Source: Volucella zonaria (lineage: Eukaryota; Arthropoda; Insecta; Diptera; Syrphidae). Taken from it: a stretch of 64,000 bases of DNA. The position numbers and the translations under genes are program-made. Positions 44,913-54,231 of the stretch are shown here, piece by piece. Under the pieces are notes generated by a model. That model was not told the origin of the DNA and ran no database searches. It saw nothing but the letters and a program-made list of their open reading frames with translations. The DNA is taken from the NCBI GenBank assembly GCA_963966105.1, contig OZ014530.1, positions 348,367,053 through 348,431,052 on the forward strand. Direction: 5' to 3'. Within the stretch, counting starts at the first letter, position 1. The number at the start of each line of letters is the position of its first letter.

Positions 44913-45089
44913 TCACCCCCATCCAGCCGAAGGCGATTACTATACCTTACTAAAATAATGAAACAAAATGAATTTAACTTGAATAAGATACTTGTATATA
45001 ATAAGTATATGTATTCATAGGTATGTTCATATAAAAAAAAAAAGAAATAATAATAATAATTTTCTTTAAACTTGTGAAAACCGTACACG

Positions 45090-45994
45090 CATCTTTTTGC
45101 AATTCAGTCTTTTAGACCATTCTATTATGAACGATGGCTTAAGACGATCTATAGAGACGGAAAAATCTCTTCCTTTCATTTCTACTATATAAAATTTTCC
45201 AAGTTTTTTTATTACTTGAAATGGTCCTTGATAAGGGGTTTTGAGTCCCGACTTAGTTGGTGGCTAGCGGACGAAAACGTGATTGCAATCTCGAAGGGAC
45301 TTTAGAATGTAAACTTGAGAGTCATTCTTACGGGTGTCTCCACGTCGTAGAGAATTCATGTTTTCTCTAAGCTTAGCTACGAACGTGGGAAGATTTTTGT
45401 CTTTGAAATTATCTGTTTTATCGGAGAAAAAATCTGCTGGTAAGCGTAATGGCTCCCCGTATACTAACTCTGCTGGAGAACAATTGATGTCCGTTTTAAA
45501 AGCGGATCGTGTGCCAAGAAGGATCAGGGGCAAATCCTCACTCCAATGGCTTGTGTTACCTTTGCATTTTATAGCAGCTTTTAAAACTCGGTGAACAACG
45601 TTCGACTAGTCCATTTGCCTGTGGATGATAGGAAGTGGTTCTGATTCGATGAGAACCTAGCAATTTAGTCAATGCAGAAAATAGCTTTGACTCAAACTGT
45701 GCCCCTTGGTCCGTTGTAATCCTCGAAGGGACGCCAAATCTACTTATGAACTCCTAGCGACTGTCTCGGCTGACATGTCTTTTAACAAATATGCCTCCGG
45801 CCTCGATCAACAATGGTTAGGATGTAGGTGTAACCACCAGATATATCGAGAAGTCCTACTAAGTCCATATGTATATGTTCGAATCGATTGCTGGGGGCAG
45901 TAAATTTACCCATAGGCGACTTGGTATGTCGGTGTACCTTTGATAGTTGACACTGAATACAAGAAACAACAATTTTTTTTATATCCGAATTCAT
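45090..45994 (-). pseudogene. Gypsy-type integrase
   Basis: 45994-45782 reads IKKIVVSCIQCQLSKVHRHT (Cys-Cys of the zinc region), FEHIHMDLVGLLDISGGYTY (first catalytic Asp) and LTIVDRGRRH. The middle part is frameshifted. 45533-45264 carries LILLGTRSAFKTDINCSPAE and LVYGEPLRLPADFF, then the C-terminal GLKTPYQGPFQVIKKLGKFY to about 45120. The core Asp in the middle and final Glu are only partly readable. Integrase would insert element cDNA. Confidence 0.85.
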
Positions 45995-46020
45995 TTTGGG
46001 CCAAAATTAGCGCTCGGTTA

Positions 46021-46869
46021 TCAATTTTCTAGATGCACGAATGCCAGTGCGTATCTAAGGCACTTTGGTACATAAGGTCTGCTGACATACGTGGATGTTT
46101 CGCACCATAACGGCTGATTCATCATTGTTAGAAGCACTTTCTCAAGCTTGAATGAAGATTTGGTTTTGCGAGACAACATATGATTAAATTCGTCATCTGA
46201 ACTTTGTGTGATAACTAAATTTTCGGGGGTAAAAGTAAGTGAATGGTTTGAAACAACTTTTTTAATTGCATCTTCTTCAGGCCTAGACAAAAAATCGGCT
46301 ACTATATTATCCCTACCTCTTATATGTCTTATATCGCTTGTATATTGAGATATCCAATCAAGGTGTCTTGTATACCTTGGGCTCCATGTGGCCTTGTTAG
46401 CCAAAGCTGTTATTAAAGGCTTATGATCCGTATAAACCGTGAATTCGCGTCCTTCAAAAAAATATTGGAAATGCCTAATAGATACATATATAGCCAAGAG
46501 CTCTCTATCGAAAGCTGAGTATTTAACCTCGGCCGGACTCTGTTTCTTGGAATAAAATGCTATAGGGTTCCACCCATTGTCAAAAAATTGTTCTAGCACA
46601 GATCCTATAGCCACGCTGGATGCATCTACTGTTAGGCGTGTCGGAAAATATTCGCTGGGGTGCACAAGCAATGTTGCATGCGAAAGTGCTGTCTTTACTT
46701 TTGAAAATGCCTCTAAACAATCAGCTGGCCACACGAATGCCAAACCCTTATTTTGCTTATTGCCTAAAAATTTCATTTGTGTGTGTATGGGTGCTAAGAG
46801 TTCGGCAAGCTTCGGGACGAATCGATGATAAAAATTCACCATACCAACAAAACGTTGAATCTGCCGCAA
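46021..46869 (-). pseudogene. Gypsy-type RNase H region
   Basis: One 282-codon open frame: MRQIQRFVGMVNFYHRFVPK (RT thumb/connection), then FPTRLTVDASSVAIGSVLEQ (first RNase H Asp), KYSAFDRELLAIYVSIRHFQ (Glu), FTVYTDHKPLITALANKATW (Asp) and SDIRHIRGRDNIVADFLSRP (final Asp region). All four catalytic positions look retained. The longest undamaged piece of this element. Confidence 0.9.
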
Positions 46870-46920
46870 TGAAGAGGGTTCAGGAAAACTGTTTATTGCA
46901 TTTACCCGTTCTTTTGAAGG

Positions 46921-47421
46921 CTAAATTCCGGTTTCAGTAATACAATGACCTAAGAACTCAAGTTGACTTTTTCCAAACTCACACTTCGTTGGTTTAATTA
47001 TTAGGCCGTGTTCAACAAACCGATCAAATATTGTTTGTATGTGTTTTAAATGTGTTTGATGATCTATACTTGCAATAAGTACGAGTATATCATCGATATA
47101 TACGAAACAAAAGTCCAATCCTTTTAAGACTTCATTCATGAATCTTTGGAATGTTTGGGCGGCGTTCCGAAGGCGAAAAGGCATCCTTGTAAACTCAAAC
47201 ATTCCGAATGGGGTCGTGATCGCTGTCTTAAAAATGTCTTCATCTGCAACGGGTATCTGATTATATGCGCGTAGCAAATCAATTTTGGAAAATACATCGC
47301 AGCCCCGCAAGTTTTCAGAAAAACTGTGAAGATGCGCTATAGGGTATCTATACGGAACAGTTACAAAATTGATTGCACGATAATCGCCGCAAGGCCTCCA
47401 GTCATTAGGTTCTTTTTTTGC
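46921..47421 (-). pseudogene. Gypsy-type reverse transcriptase, C-terminal part
   Basis: 47310-46921 reads CDVFSKIDLLRAYNQIPVAD (palm Asp), FGMFEFTRMPFRLRNAAQTF and CFVYIDDILVLIASIDHQ (catalytic YIDD), ending in FGKSQLEFLGHCITETGI. Upstream to 47421 it continues as KKEPNDWRPCGDYRAINFVT in another frame. mariner D interrupts at TA 47422-47423; the N-terminal part is at 48655 onward. Confidence 0.9.
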
Positions 47422-47423
47422 TA

Positions 47424-48652
47424 CGAGGGCGGGTCAATAAGTTTTGAATTTCTGACCTCTTTACTGAAACAGCAACACTGCTCCTGTCAACAGGCATCTG
47501 TCAGCAGGCATCTGTCAGTTGACTCCTGTCAAAATTTAAACTTACTGCGTCAGTTAGTTTGTGTTTGACAGCTATTTTTATCAGACTACTCACTAATTTG
47601 AGGAGAAAATGGAAAAAAGTGAATTTCGTGTGCTTATTAAGCATTATTTCTTGCGAAAAAAAACCATTACCGAGACCAAGGCTAAGCTTGATAAATACTA
47701 TGGGGACTCTGCACCATCGATTTCAATGGTAAAAAAGTGGTTTACTGAATTTCGTTGTGGCCGTACAAGCACTGAAGATGCCGAACGTCCTGGACGCCCA
47801 GTTGAGGTCTCTACACCCGAAACAATCGAAAAAATTCACGATATGGTGTTGGCCGACCGAAGATTGAAAGTGCGACAGATTGTGGAAGCCGTAGGGATCT
47901 CGCATGGCTCAGTGGTTTCAATTTTGAATGATCACTTGGGCATGAGAAAGCTTTCCGCAAGATGGGTGCCGCGTTTGCTCACAGTCGACCACAAACGCAA
48001 TCGTGTAACAACTTCACAGGAAGGTTTGGCGTTGTTTAATCGCAATATGGAGGAGTTTTTGATCCATCACAACACACCAGAGAACAAACAACAGTCAAAA
48101 CAGTGGGTTTCTAAGGGTGAATCGGCGCCAAAGAAGGCCAAGGTGGGTTTGTCAGCCAATAAAGTTATGGCGACTGTTTTTTGGGATGCACGCGGGATAA
48201 TCCACATTGACTACCTTCAAAAGGGAAGAACAATCAATGGGGAATATTATGCCAACTTATTGGACCGATTCAATGACGATTTGAAAAAAAAACGACCTCA
48301 TTTGGCCAAGAAAAAAGTTCTTTTCCACCAAGACAATGCAAGGGTGCACACATGTGCAGTTGCCATGGCAAAAATCCCTGAATTGGGCTACGAATTGCTC
48401 CCTCATCCACCCTATTCTCCAGATTTGGCTCCGAGCGACTACTTCTTGTTCCCAAACCTGAAGAAATGGCTTGGTGGAAAAAGATTTGACTCCAATGATG
48501 AAGTCATCTCGCAAACAAAGGCCTATTTTGAGGACCTCGACAAATCATTTTTTTTGGAAGGGATAAAAAAATTGGAGAAGCTTTGGACAAAGTGTATAGA
48601 GCTCAAGGGAGACTACGTTGAAAAATAAAATTATTTTATTGACCCGCCCTCG
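47424..48652 (+). mobile_element. mariner D, inserted in Gypsy-type RT
   Basis: Terminal inverted repeats share CGAGGGCGGGTCAATAA at 47424-47440 and inverted at 48636-48652; TA at 47422-47423 and 48653-48654. Size 1,229 bp. The host RT reading (RPRTMV... to KKEPNDW) continues across after removal of one TA. It has the best preserved ORF in the window. Similar to vertumnana/cecropia-type mariners by transposase text. Confidence 0.95.
47609..48628 (+). CDS. mariner D transposase, open but lacking the first catalytic Asp
   Basis: 339 codons without a stop, ATG at 47609 (MEKSEFRVLIKHYFLRKKTI), a few residues shorter than the usual 345 or so. N-terminal HTH motifs: SISMVKKWFTEFRCGRTSTE and VEAVGISHGSVVSILNDHLG; then MRKLSARWVPRLLT. 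At about residue 150 NMEEFLIHHNTPENKQQSKQ lacks the VTVDETW segment of mariners, an in-frame deletion of about ten codons that removes the first Asp. Second block KKVLFHQDNARVHT and third PYSPDLAPSDYFLFPNLKKW are present (DD34D). It could still bind its terminal repeats but should not cut. Codon integrity suggests a younger insertion than neighbours. Confidence 0.9.
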   Translation: MEKSEFRVLIKHYFLRKKTITETKAKLDKYYGDSAPSISMVKKWFTEFRCGRTSTEDAERPGRPVEVSTPETIEKIHDMVLADRRLKVRQIVEAVGISHGSVVSILNDHLGMRKLSARWVPRLLTVDHKRNRVTTSQEGLALFNRNMEEFLIHHNTPENKQQSKQWVSKGESAPKKAKVGLSANKVMATVFWDARGIIHIDYLQKGRTINGEYYANLLDRFNDDLKKKRPHLAKKKVLFHQDNARVHTCAVAMAKIPELGYELLPHPPYSPDLAPSDYFLFPNLKKWLGGKRFDSNDEVISQTKAYFEDLDKSFFLEGIKKLEKLWTKCIELKGDYVEK

Positions 48653-48654
48653 TA

Positions 48655-49375
48655 CCATGTGCAAGGGCGTGCATGTGGATGACGATGATGGTCGGCAGAT
48701 ACCCAATTGTCGCATATGCTCAAATTCTGTCTTCGCCATTTTTAATCTCCTAGCATCTAATCGTCTAGGTCGGGAAATAGGTAAGTACCCGGAAGTGACA
48801 ATGTGATGCGAAACTTTCTGTTTTACTGGAAATGAGTAATTTTGGATTTTTGTTATCGACGGATACCGTTTCAGCAAATTTCCGTACTGGTCATCGACAA
48901 TAGCTAAACGGGGGGAAATCATAGTGAAATTACTCAAAGCAGTGTTGGCAAGAGCAGTCAAATTCGTTAATGGATCGAAAAGTGCGCGCCATTTTATATT
49001 TACTAACAAGTTGAAATAACCGAGAAAGTCGGCTCCAATTATAGGTCTCGTAACTGCAGCAAGGGTAAACGGGAATGGAAATTTTCTCCGGAGGTCTAGG
49101 TCAAGGCTCAAAAGCTTAGAGCCGAATATTTTTGTAATAGACCCATTTGCTGCTGTTAGATAATGTTCTGAAGGAAAAAATGTACGAGTACTTTTAGGAA
49201 AAAATGTGTGTGGCACGACTGATATTTCAGCGCCTGTATCTATTAGAAAATGTAATTTATTAATTTTGCAATGAATAAAAAGACGGCGAAAGTTTGCGTG
49301 CCGAGTGTGCGCCGTGGATACCCTCGACGTATCTAGTTTTTTGCCTGAGCATTTTTTTTTGTTAAAACTGCACAT
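48655..49375 (-). pseudogene. Gypsy-type protease and N-terminal RT
   Basis: From 49375: NFRRLFIHCKINKLHFLIDT, with DTGAEISVVPHTFF as the retropepsin motif, PIIGADFLGYFNLLV, then the RT entry GYLPISRPRRLDARRLKMAK, FEHMRQLGICRPSSSSTCTP and LHMV, where mariner D breaks the frame at 48655. One long reverse frame, intact over 240 codons. The RT resumes at 47421. Confidence 0.9.
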
Positions 49376-50055
49376 GGGCTTACAATTTCTCGCGTTTTAT
49401 TCATGCACCCGACCCGATGAAACCAACAAAATTTCTGATCACTTCTACTCCGGTTGAATTTGCTTCTATTCTTAAAATCCGTTGATCTGCGCGGTGGGTG
49501 ACCCCTTTCCCGAAAAGAAAGCTTTTATTTCGCCTATTTCAATCATTAATCTTTTTTCAATGCCAGAAGAACTATTCCTACTACAAAGGGGTTGCTGAAT
49601 TGCACTAACATTAAGTGTTTGCATTGTTTCCCAAATTTTGTCCGCTAAATCTAATCTGGTCTGCAAAGGGTGTCCTAGCGTTACCGCTAATGGAATGCTA
49701 ATCTGAGTAGGGAGTTTTCTTTCCTACAGAGACAATATTAGGTCGGCACATAAGGAAGAAATGTTTCCGGCTGTAGAGGTCATGTGACGATAAAGATCAG
49801 TGGGCTTACGATCACCTAGATTTTCAGAAGACAGAAGCTGTTCTAACCGCCGTTGTTCTGATAGTGAGTGTCGCTTTATAAGCACCTCCTTAAAGCTGCC
49901 ATATTTGTTTGTCGCGGGGGGATTATTTAAAATATCTATGATATTATTAATCGCGTCGATTGGTAGTGAGGCAAGAACATACGAATATTTTGTTTCATCT
50001 TTTGTAATTTTCTTCGTTGAAAACTGGGCTTCGACAGCAATAAACCACGCCGCCG
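49376..50055 (-). pseudogene. Gypsy-type gag, C-terminal part
   Basis: From 50055: WFIAVEAQFSTKKITKDETK, YVLASLPIDAINNIIDILNN, GSFKEVLIKRHSLSEQRRLE and QLLSSENLGDRKPTDLYRHM, the retrotransposon gag core. 49666-49472 continues LDLADKIWETMQTLNVSAIQ. Near 49400-49460 a CWFHRVGCMNKTREIVSPC block resembles the C/H motif at the gag end of insect Gypsy elements. Frame changes near 49760 and 49480. The N-terminal part lies beyond Transib at 52786-52957. Confidence 0.85.
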
Positions 50056-50094
50056 CACTATGGGACCAACTAGCAATTATCGTCTCAAAAATGT
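50056..50094 (+). repeat. Transib left terminus, recombination-signal-like
   Basis: Heptamer CACTATG (50056-50062), 23-nt spacer (50063-50085), then CAAAAATGT (50086-50094), similar to the 23-RSS layout (heptamer CACAGTG, nonamer ACAAAAACC). Confidence 0.6.
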
Positions 50095-50767
50095 TTTTTA
50101 CAAAATCAAGATTTTAATGTTTATATTAATGGGAATGGGTAGACGGATATCCAAACTATTAGTTTCAAGGGTTTTTTTTATATTTGCTATCATGCATTAT
50201 ACCAAAAACATATGCCTTTTATTGTTAAAAGAAATTAAGCTGCCAAAATAGTTTTGTGAAGTAACTTTTTAACATCTTCATTCTTTGTATTCGCAAATGT
50301 AACTTCATAGGTGTTGTATATTTTTGAAAAGCTTATAGGTTCTGCTTTCTAATTAAAATAAAATTGGAAATTTATATTTAATCAATTAAGAAATAAAAGC
50401 CTTTGTTAAAGTACTTTAAAATTCTCCGTTGTCTAATGTTTAGAAAGAGATTTGACTTTTAGCGCTGTTTGCCGCTGTAAAAGTTTATACTACTTTTTAT
50501 TCCTTGGATCATCAGTAGTTATGAGGAAAAGATAAAATGTGCCCCAATCTGCCCCCCTTTGTCATAAACCTATTAATGTGTCACTTAGACGGAGGTGCAT
50601 AGAGTACAATTTTGACAAATTCATATTATTCTCGTAACGGTGTGCATTGATAAGTGACAGACGTGTCACACATTGTATATAAATAGAGTTTACCTTATTA
50701 TCTGGTTGAGAAATAAACATTTTGGGTGTAAATTTATTTTCCTTGCTCACAATATAACTTTCGCAAA

Positions 50768-52415
50768 ATGAGTGAATTCCGCATTTCTAATCGCGACTTG
50801 TGTAACTTCTTCATCTACAATGGAACAAATATTTTGGACATTGAAAAGTACCTACACGTCAATTTTCATCTCCCGCCCACAAAAATTGCAATAGTTGTGT
50901 CAATAATTCAAAAGAATTTACTTTCCAAATTCAAAGATCGTTGGACGAAAGCAAGCAGAACAAAAGAACGTTTTGAAAAGTGTAATTCATCGTGGTTGGA
51001 CGGTGAATTAAAAGTGGTATTCGATGAAGAGAAACCATCAACATCTGGTAAACGTGTAAGACCTTCAAAATCGTTTGAAGAATTGTCTGAAAAATCCAAG
51101 AAACGAAAGAATTTGGAGTTAGTTCAAGAGCACGGGCTAGAACATATACGTAACGCATACGTACAAGGGCTAAGGGCTATAGGGGAAATAGAAGAAGTCT
51201 TTCTTGTAAACACGATTCGGACTATGATCAACTCTATTTACAAGCCTAAGCCGAAAAAATCTTAAGCTCTTTACCAAGTGGGGCTGCGATGGGTCTTCGG
51301 GACAGAGTGAATATAAACAGATATTGTCAGGAGAAGATAATTTGATTTCTGACTCAAATTTATTCATTGTTTCACTCGGGCCGATAAAGCTTTTTAACAT
51401 GGATACAAACGAAGTTCTTTGGCAAAATCGCACTTGTTCTTCGGTAAGATATTGTCGTCCGATTTCTATTGAGTTTTCAAAAGAAACTCCCGACAAAACA
51501 AGATCTGTAGTTAATGATATACGAACACAGATAAATGAGTTACAACCAACTTTATTAAACAAAGATGGTGAAGTGATGGAAAAGTAGCTCAAGTTCTTAC
51601 TGATACCAGTTCTGATGCTGTGTGTACTATATATGGAGCAAAACCAAAAGAAATGAATGAGTTAAACAAAGTTAGATCAAAATCTGAAAATAAAAATGCA
51701 TATCAGTATGGTCTTTCAACTTTGCATTGTTGGATCAGGTGTATGGAACTCATTTTGCATATATCGTACAATATTTCGTTCGAGAAATGGTCTGCCACTA
51801 CACCTGAGAACAAGAAAAGCAAAGAGGAAAATAAAAAATATGTGCAAGATCGTTTCCGGGCTGAACTGGGCTTACATATAGATAAACCACGACGAAGGTA
51901 GTGGAAACAGCAATGATGGTAACACAGCTCGTCGATTTTTCCAAAATTATCACTCTTCGGCAAATATAACAGGAGTTGATGAAAACTTAATTAGAAGGTT
52001 TTACGTTATTTTACAAACATTTTCATCGGGCATGGCTATCAACCCAGAGTTGTTTGCCAAGTATAGCCTTAACACTGCACAATTGTATGTAGAAAAATAT
52101 AATTGGTACTATATGCCCTCTTCGGTCCATAAAATATTGGTGCATGGTGAAAACATCATTAAACATTTCGCGGTATTGCCAATTGGTCAGTTGTCCGAAG
52201 ATGCACAGGAATCGCGCAATAAAGACTATAAAAAAATAAGGTTGAACCACTCCAGAAAATGCTCGAGAGTAGCAACAAATCAAGAGGTTTTCAATGCTCT
52301 GTTATTTACATCTGATCCATTTATTTCAAATATGAGAAAACCGATTGCTAAAGATTCTAAAGATCTATTGGAAGAAGCTAAGCTGCTCTTATATTCATTT
52401 GAACAATCTAACTAA
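50768..52415 (+). pseudogene. Transib transposase (RAG1-like core), three frameshifts
   Basis: ATG at 50768 (MSEFRISNRDLCNFFIYNGT). The N-terminal third ends at a stop at 51263 and shifts to 51267-51587, where TKWGCDGSSGQSEYKQ holds the Asp (51288-51290) that aligns with the first catalytic Asp of RAG1 (CDGMGD context). A second shift near 51575 leads to CTIYGAKPKEMNELNKV and YGLSTLHCWIRCMELILHIS, a third near 51890 to DGNTARRFFQN, YNWYYMPSSVHKILVHGENI and SEDAQESRNKDYKK, whose Glu at 52209-52211 fits the RAG1 catalytic Glu (NESGNK context). The N-terminus and the second Asp could not be placed. Family: cut-and-paste, ancestor-like to V(D)J recombinase. Confidence 0.8.
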
Positions 52416-52496
52416 TCATTAAAGGTAAGAATAAATGCTTTTATTTCGTGCTATTTATCGTTTTTTTTTTTTTTCGTATTGTATCGCAAGCCTAAA

Positions 52497-52640
52497 TTAC
52501 TAACTTACTTACTTTAGATGACGCTACAGTCCTTGGTGGACCCTGGCCTCAGCCAACAAACCTCGTCAGCCAGCTCTGTCTCCAGCTAGCCGTCTCCAGT
52601 TTTGCAAGCAAGCCTCAATTGTGTACTATAGTTGTGACAT
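52497..52640. repeat. Short interspersed fragment of unknown family inside Transib 3' region
   Basis: The stretch GATGACGCTACAGTCCTTGG followed by GGACCCTGGCCTCAGCC is GC-rich against A/T-rich surroundings and resembles a repeat tail often found at 3' ends of RTE-like elements in flies. The assignment is from memory of the pattern only. Confidence 0.3.
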
Positions 52641-52785
52641 TTGAATTTTTATGATTTTTTTTAATATAATAAAACATATATATATATATGGTATGAACAT
52701 TATTTAAAAGCCTAAATATTCCAGATTATGTGTGCGAAGTTTCACCTTTTTATCATTAAAAACAAAAAAAATAGAGATTTTTGAG

Positions 52786-53034
52786 CTTTTTCCCAAAAGG
52801 TTGGGAGTTTTACGGTTGATATTTCAAAAGAATTCATGTACATTTATTCAAAACTATTTCCTGGCGGTGATGTGATTTGTTGCGGTGACGAAGACGGGGG
52901 TGGTAAGTTTTTATTCGACGTTTCTTCTACCAATATGGCCTCTTCATTCTCCTTCATGGCTACTAAATAATCAGCAAATTATCAACTCACCAAAAAAATA
53001 AAAAATAAATAAATAAATAAAAATATTCACTTCG
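52786..53034 (-). pseudogene. Gypsy-type gag N-terminus and leader
   Basis: A reverse-strand ATG near 52957 gives MKENEEAILVEETSNKNLPP and PPSSSPQQITSPPGNSFE, a stop, then ISTVKLPTFWEKA, matching the start of a gag core just before AWF at 50055. 52988-53030 is A/T-rich repeats on the leader side and replaces the rest of the 5' LTR and primer site. Confidence 0.65.
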
Positions 53035-53195
53035 CTTTTTCAATTCTAATTACTTCGGTGCATGACTATGTACATTGTACAGGCATTGCCAACAGTTGCA
53101 AAGTTGGAGAGTTGCATACCTTTGGCATATCTGTAATAATGCTGCAGTATCGTAACCGTAGATGGATCTAGGCGGCATTGGTGGAGAACACTACA
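53035..53195 (-). repeat. 5' LTR of Gypsy-type element, partial
   Basis: 161 nt aligning without gaps to 44752-44912, about 8 differences. The TGTAGTG start is at 53195. The remaining 120 or so bases of the LTR are missing and replaced by A/T-rich sequence. Confidence 0.85.
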
Positions 53196-53540
53196 ACACC
53201 TCAGCGGTTGCCATGGCGAAAATCCATGAATTACGGTTTGAACTGCTTAACCATCCGCCTTATTCACCAGATCTAGCCCCAAGTGACTTCTTTTTGTTCC
53301 CTCATCTAAAAACTGCGTTCGGAGGACAGAGATTTTCGTCAAATGAGGAGGCAATCACCTTCGTGAACAATTATTTTGCAGAGAAAAACGCCAAGTACTA
53401 TTTGGACGGGTTAGAGAGATGGTAGCGACGCTGGGAGAAGTGTGTGGAGTTACAAGGAGACTATGTAGAAAAATAAAAAAAAAATTGAGAAAAAACGTCT
53501 TGTATCATTGTTCGGTCGGAAACTTTTCAGACAAGCCTCG
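53196..53540 (+). pseudogene. mariner C, right part with transposase C-terminus
   Basis: Reads SAVAMAKIHELRFELLNHPP, YSPDLAPSDFFLFPHLKTAF with the third catalytic Asp, then AEKNAKYYLDGLERW and a stop at 53423 where the frame should go on to RWEKCVELQGDYVEK, which follows in frame. The right terminal repeat (GTCGGAAACTTTTCAGACAA) ends near 53540, with TA at 53541-53542. The second Asp block is lost at the LTR junction. Confidence 0.9.
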
Positions 53541-53542
53541 TA

Positions 53543-54065
53543 TTTCCGCTTCATCCTCCCCAAATTTCATTAGCGCCCCTAGTTGCAGTGATAAGTGTTT
53601 TTATTCTTAATCGAGAAAGTGCATGAGTTTATGTACTTGGGCTCACTATTCATTCTAGAATGAGTTTTGCAAACCATACGGAGTCTTAATAATTCTGCAG
53701 AAAAATTTATTGCGAAAAATATGTCGTAAACATCGTCGTCACCCCAGTTATCCATCGTTCTGTGATATGAAAATTCCTCCAGTCCGTCATTTGTGTTGTT
53801 TTAAAGTGTTAAAGACGTTCTTTATGAGATCAGGTATCCTTAATTGCGGATTATTCTCTGATTATAATCTATCTACGTAGAAATTTTTCTAATCTTGTAT
53901 CTGTCGATACCCTTTTCTCGTACTACTGCTTTTCGTAGCTTTTATTTGATTTCATCTTGCCGCCTACTTAATAAGCTCCCACAATCAATTAAAGCGCTAA
54001 CATATTCTGGAGAGTTTGTAAAAAAAAATTGTAAGACATTGACCTTTAGATCTTAATTAGGCGAG
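53543..54065 (+). pseudogene. LINE E, 3' part
   Basis: Reads VLIILQKNLLRKICRKHRRH, VRHLCCFKVLKTFFMRSGIL, YNLSTRRNFSNLVSVDTLFS and FYLISSCRLLNKLPQSIKAL, the typical C-terminal end of an RNase H-less LINE. In frame with RT at 43413-43843 when mariner C is removed. No clear poly(A). Confidence 0.65.
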
Positions 54066-54231
54066 TTAAGAAACACATTTTCTTCTGACATTCTGGGGTA
54101 ACTAAGGATTTTCCTTTTTGACCTTCATTTCTTTGGAATATGAATTTTTAAATTATTTTTTATTATCTTTCATACTTCCTTTTGCTTTTTAAGGGTCACC
54201 CTATCCATAATTAAAATTGTTGAAAAAAAAA

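Larger units (their letters stand above)
50056..52785 (+). mobile_element. Transib transposon inserted in Gypsy-type gag
   Basis: The left end is CACTATGGGACC at 50056, preceded by CGCCG, fitting the CACWATG terminus and the GC-rich 5-bp target preference described for Transib. The gag frame breaks here and resumes at 52786. The right end lacks the CACTATG-type terminus; 52785 and inward matches, inverted, only the more internal CTCAAAAAT part of the left end. About 2.7 kb with one transposase. Confidence 0.75.
44632..53195 (-). mobile_element. Gypsy-type LTR retrotransposon nested in mariner C
   Basis: Reverse-strand order is partial 5' LTR (53195-53035), gag (split by Transib), protease, RT (split by mariner D), RNase H, integrase, purine-rich tract GGCTGGATGGGGGTGA, 3' LTR (44912 to about 44632). 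No env-like frame between integrase and 3' LTR. The shared 161 nt of the LTRs differ at about 8 positions, so the insertion is not recent. A few tens of bases of mariner C are missing at the insertion point. Confidence 0.9.

Noticed and set aside
44913..45090. Possible env gene in the Gypsy-type element
   Set aside because: The space between integrase end and 3' LTR is under 200 bases and A/T-rich; no signal peptide or membrane frame.
50051..50062. CGCCG-CACTATGG as ordinary gag coding sequence
   Set aside because: It can be read as gag (WSHSAAAWF), but the gag frame resumes at 52786 with LPTFWEKA and the transposase lies between, so a Transib end fits better; some doubt remains.
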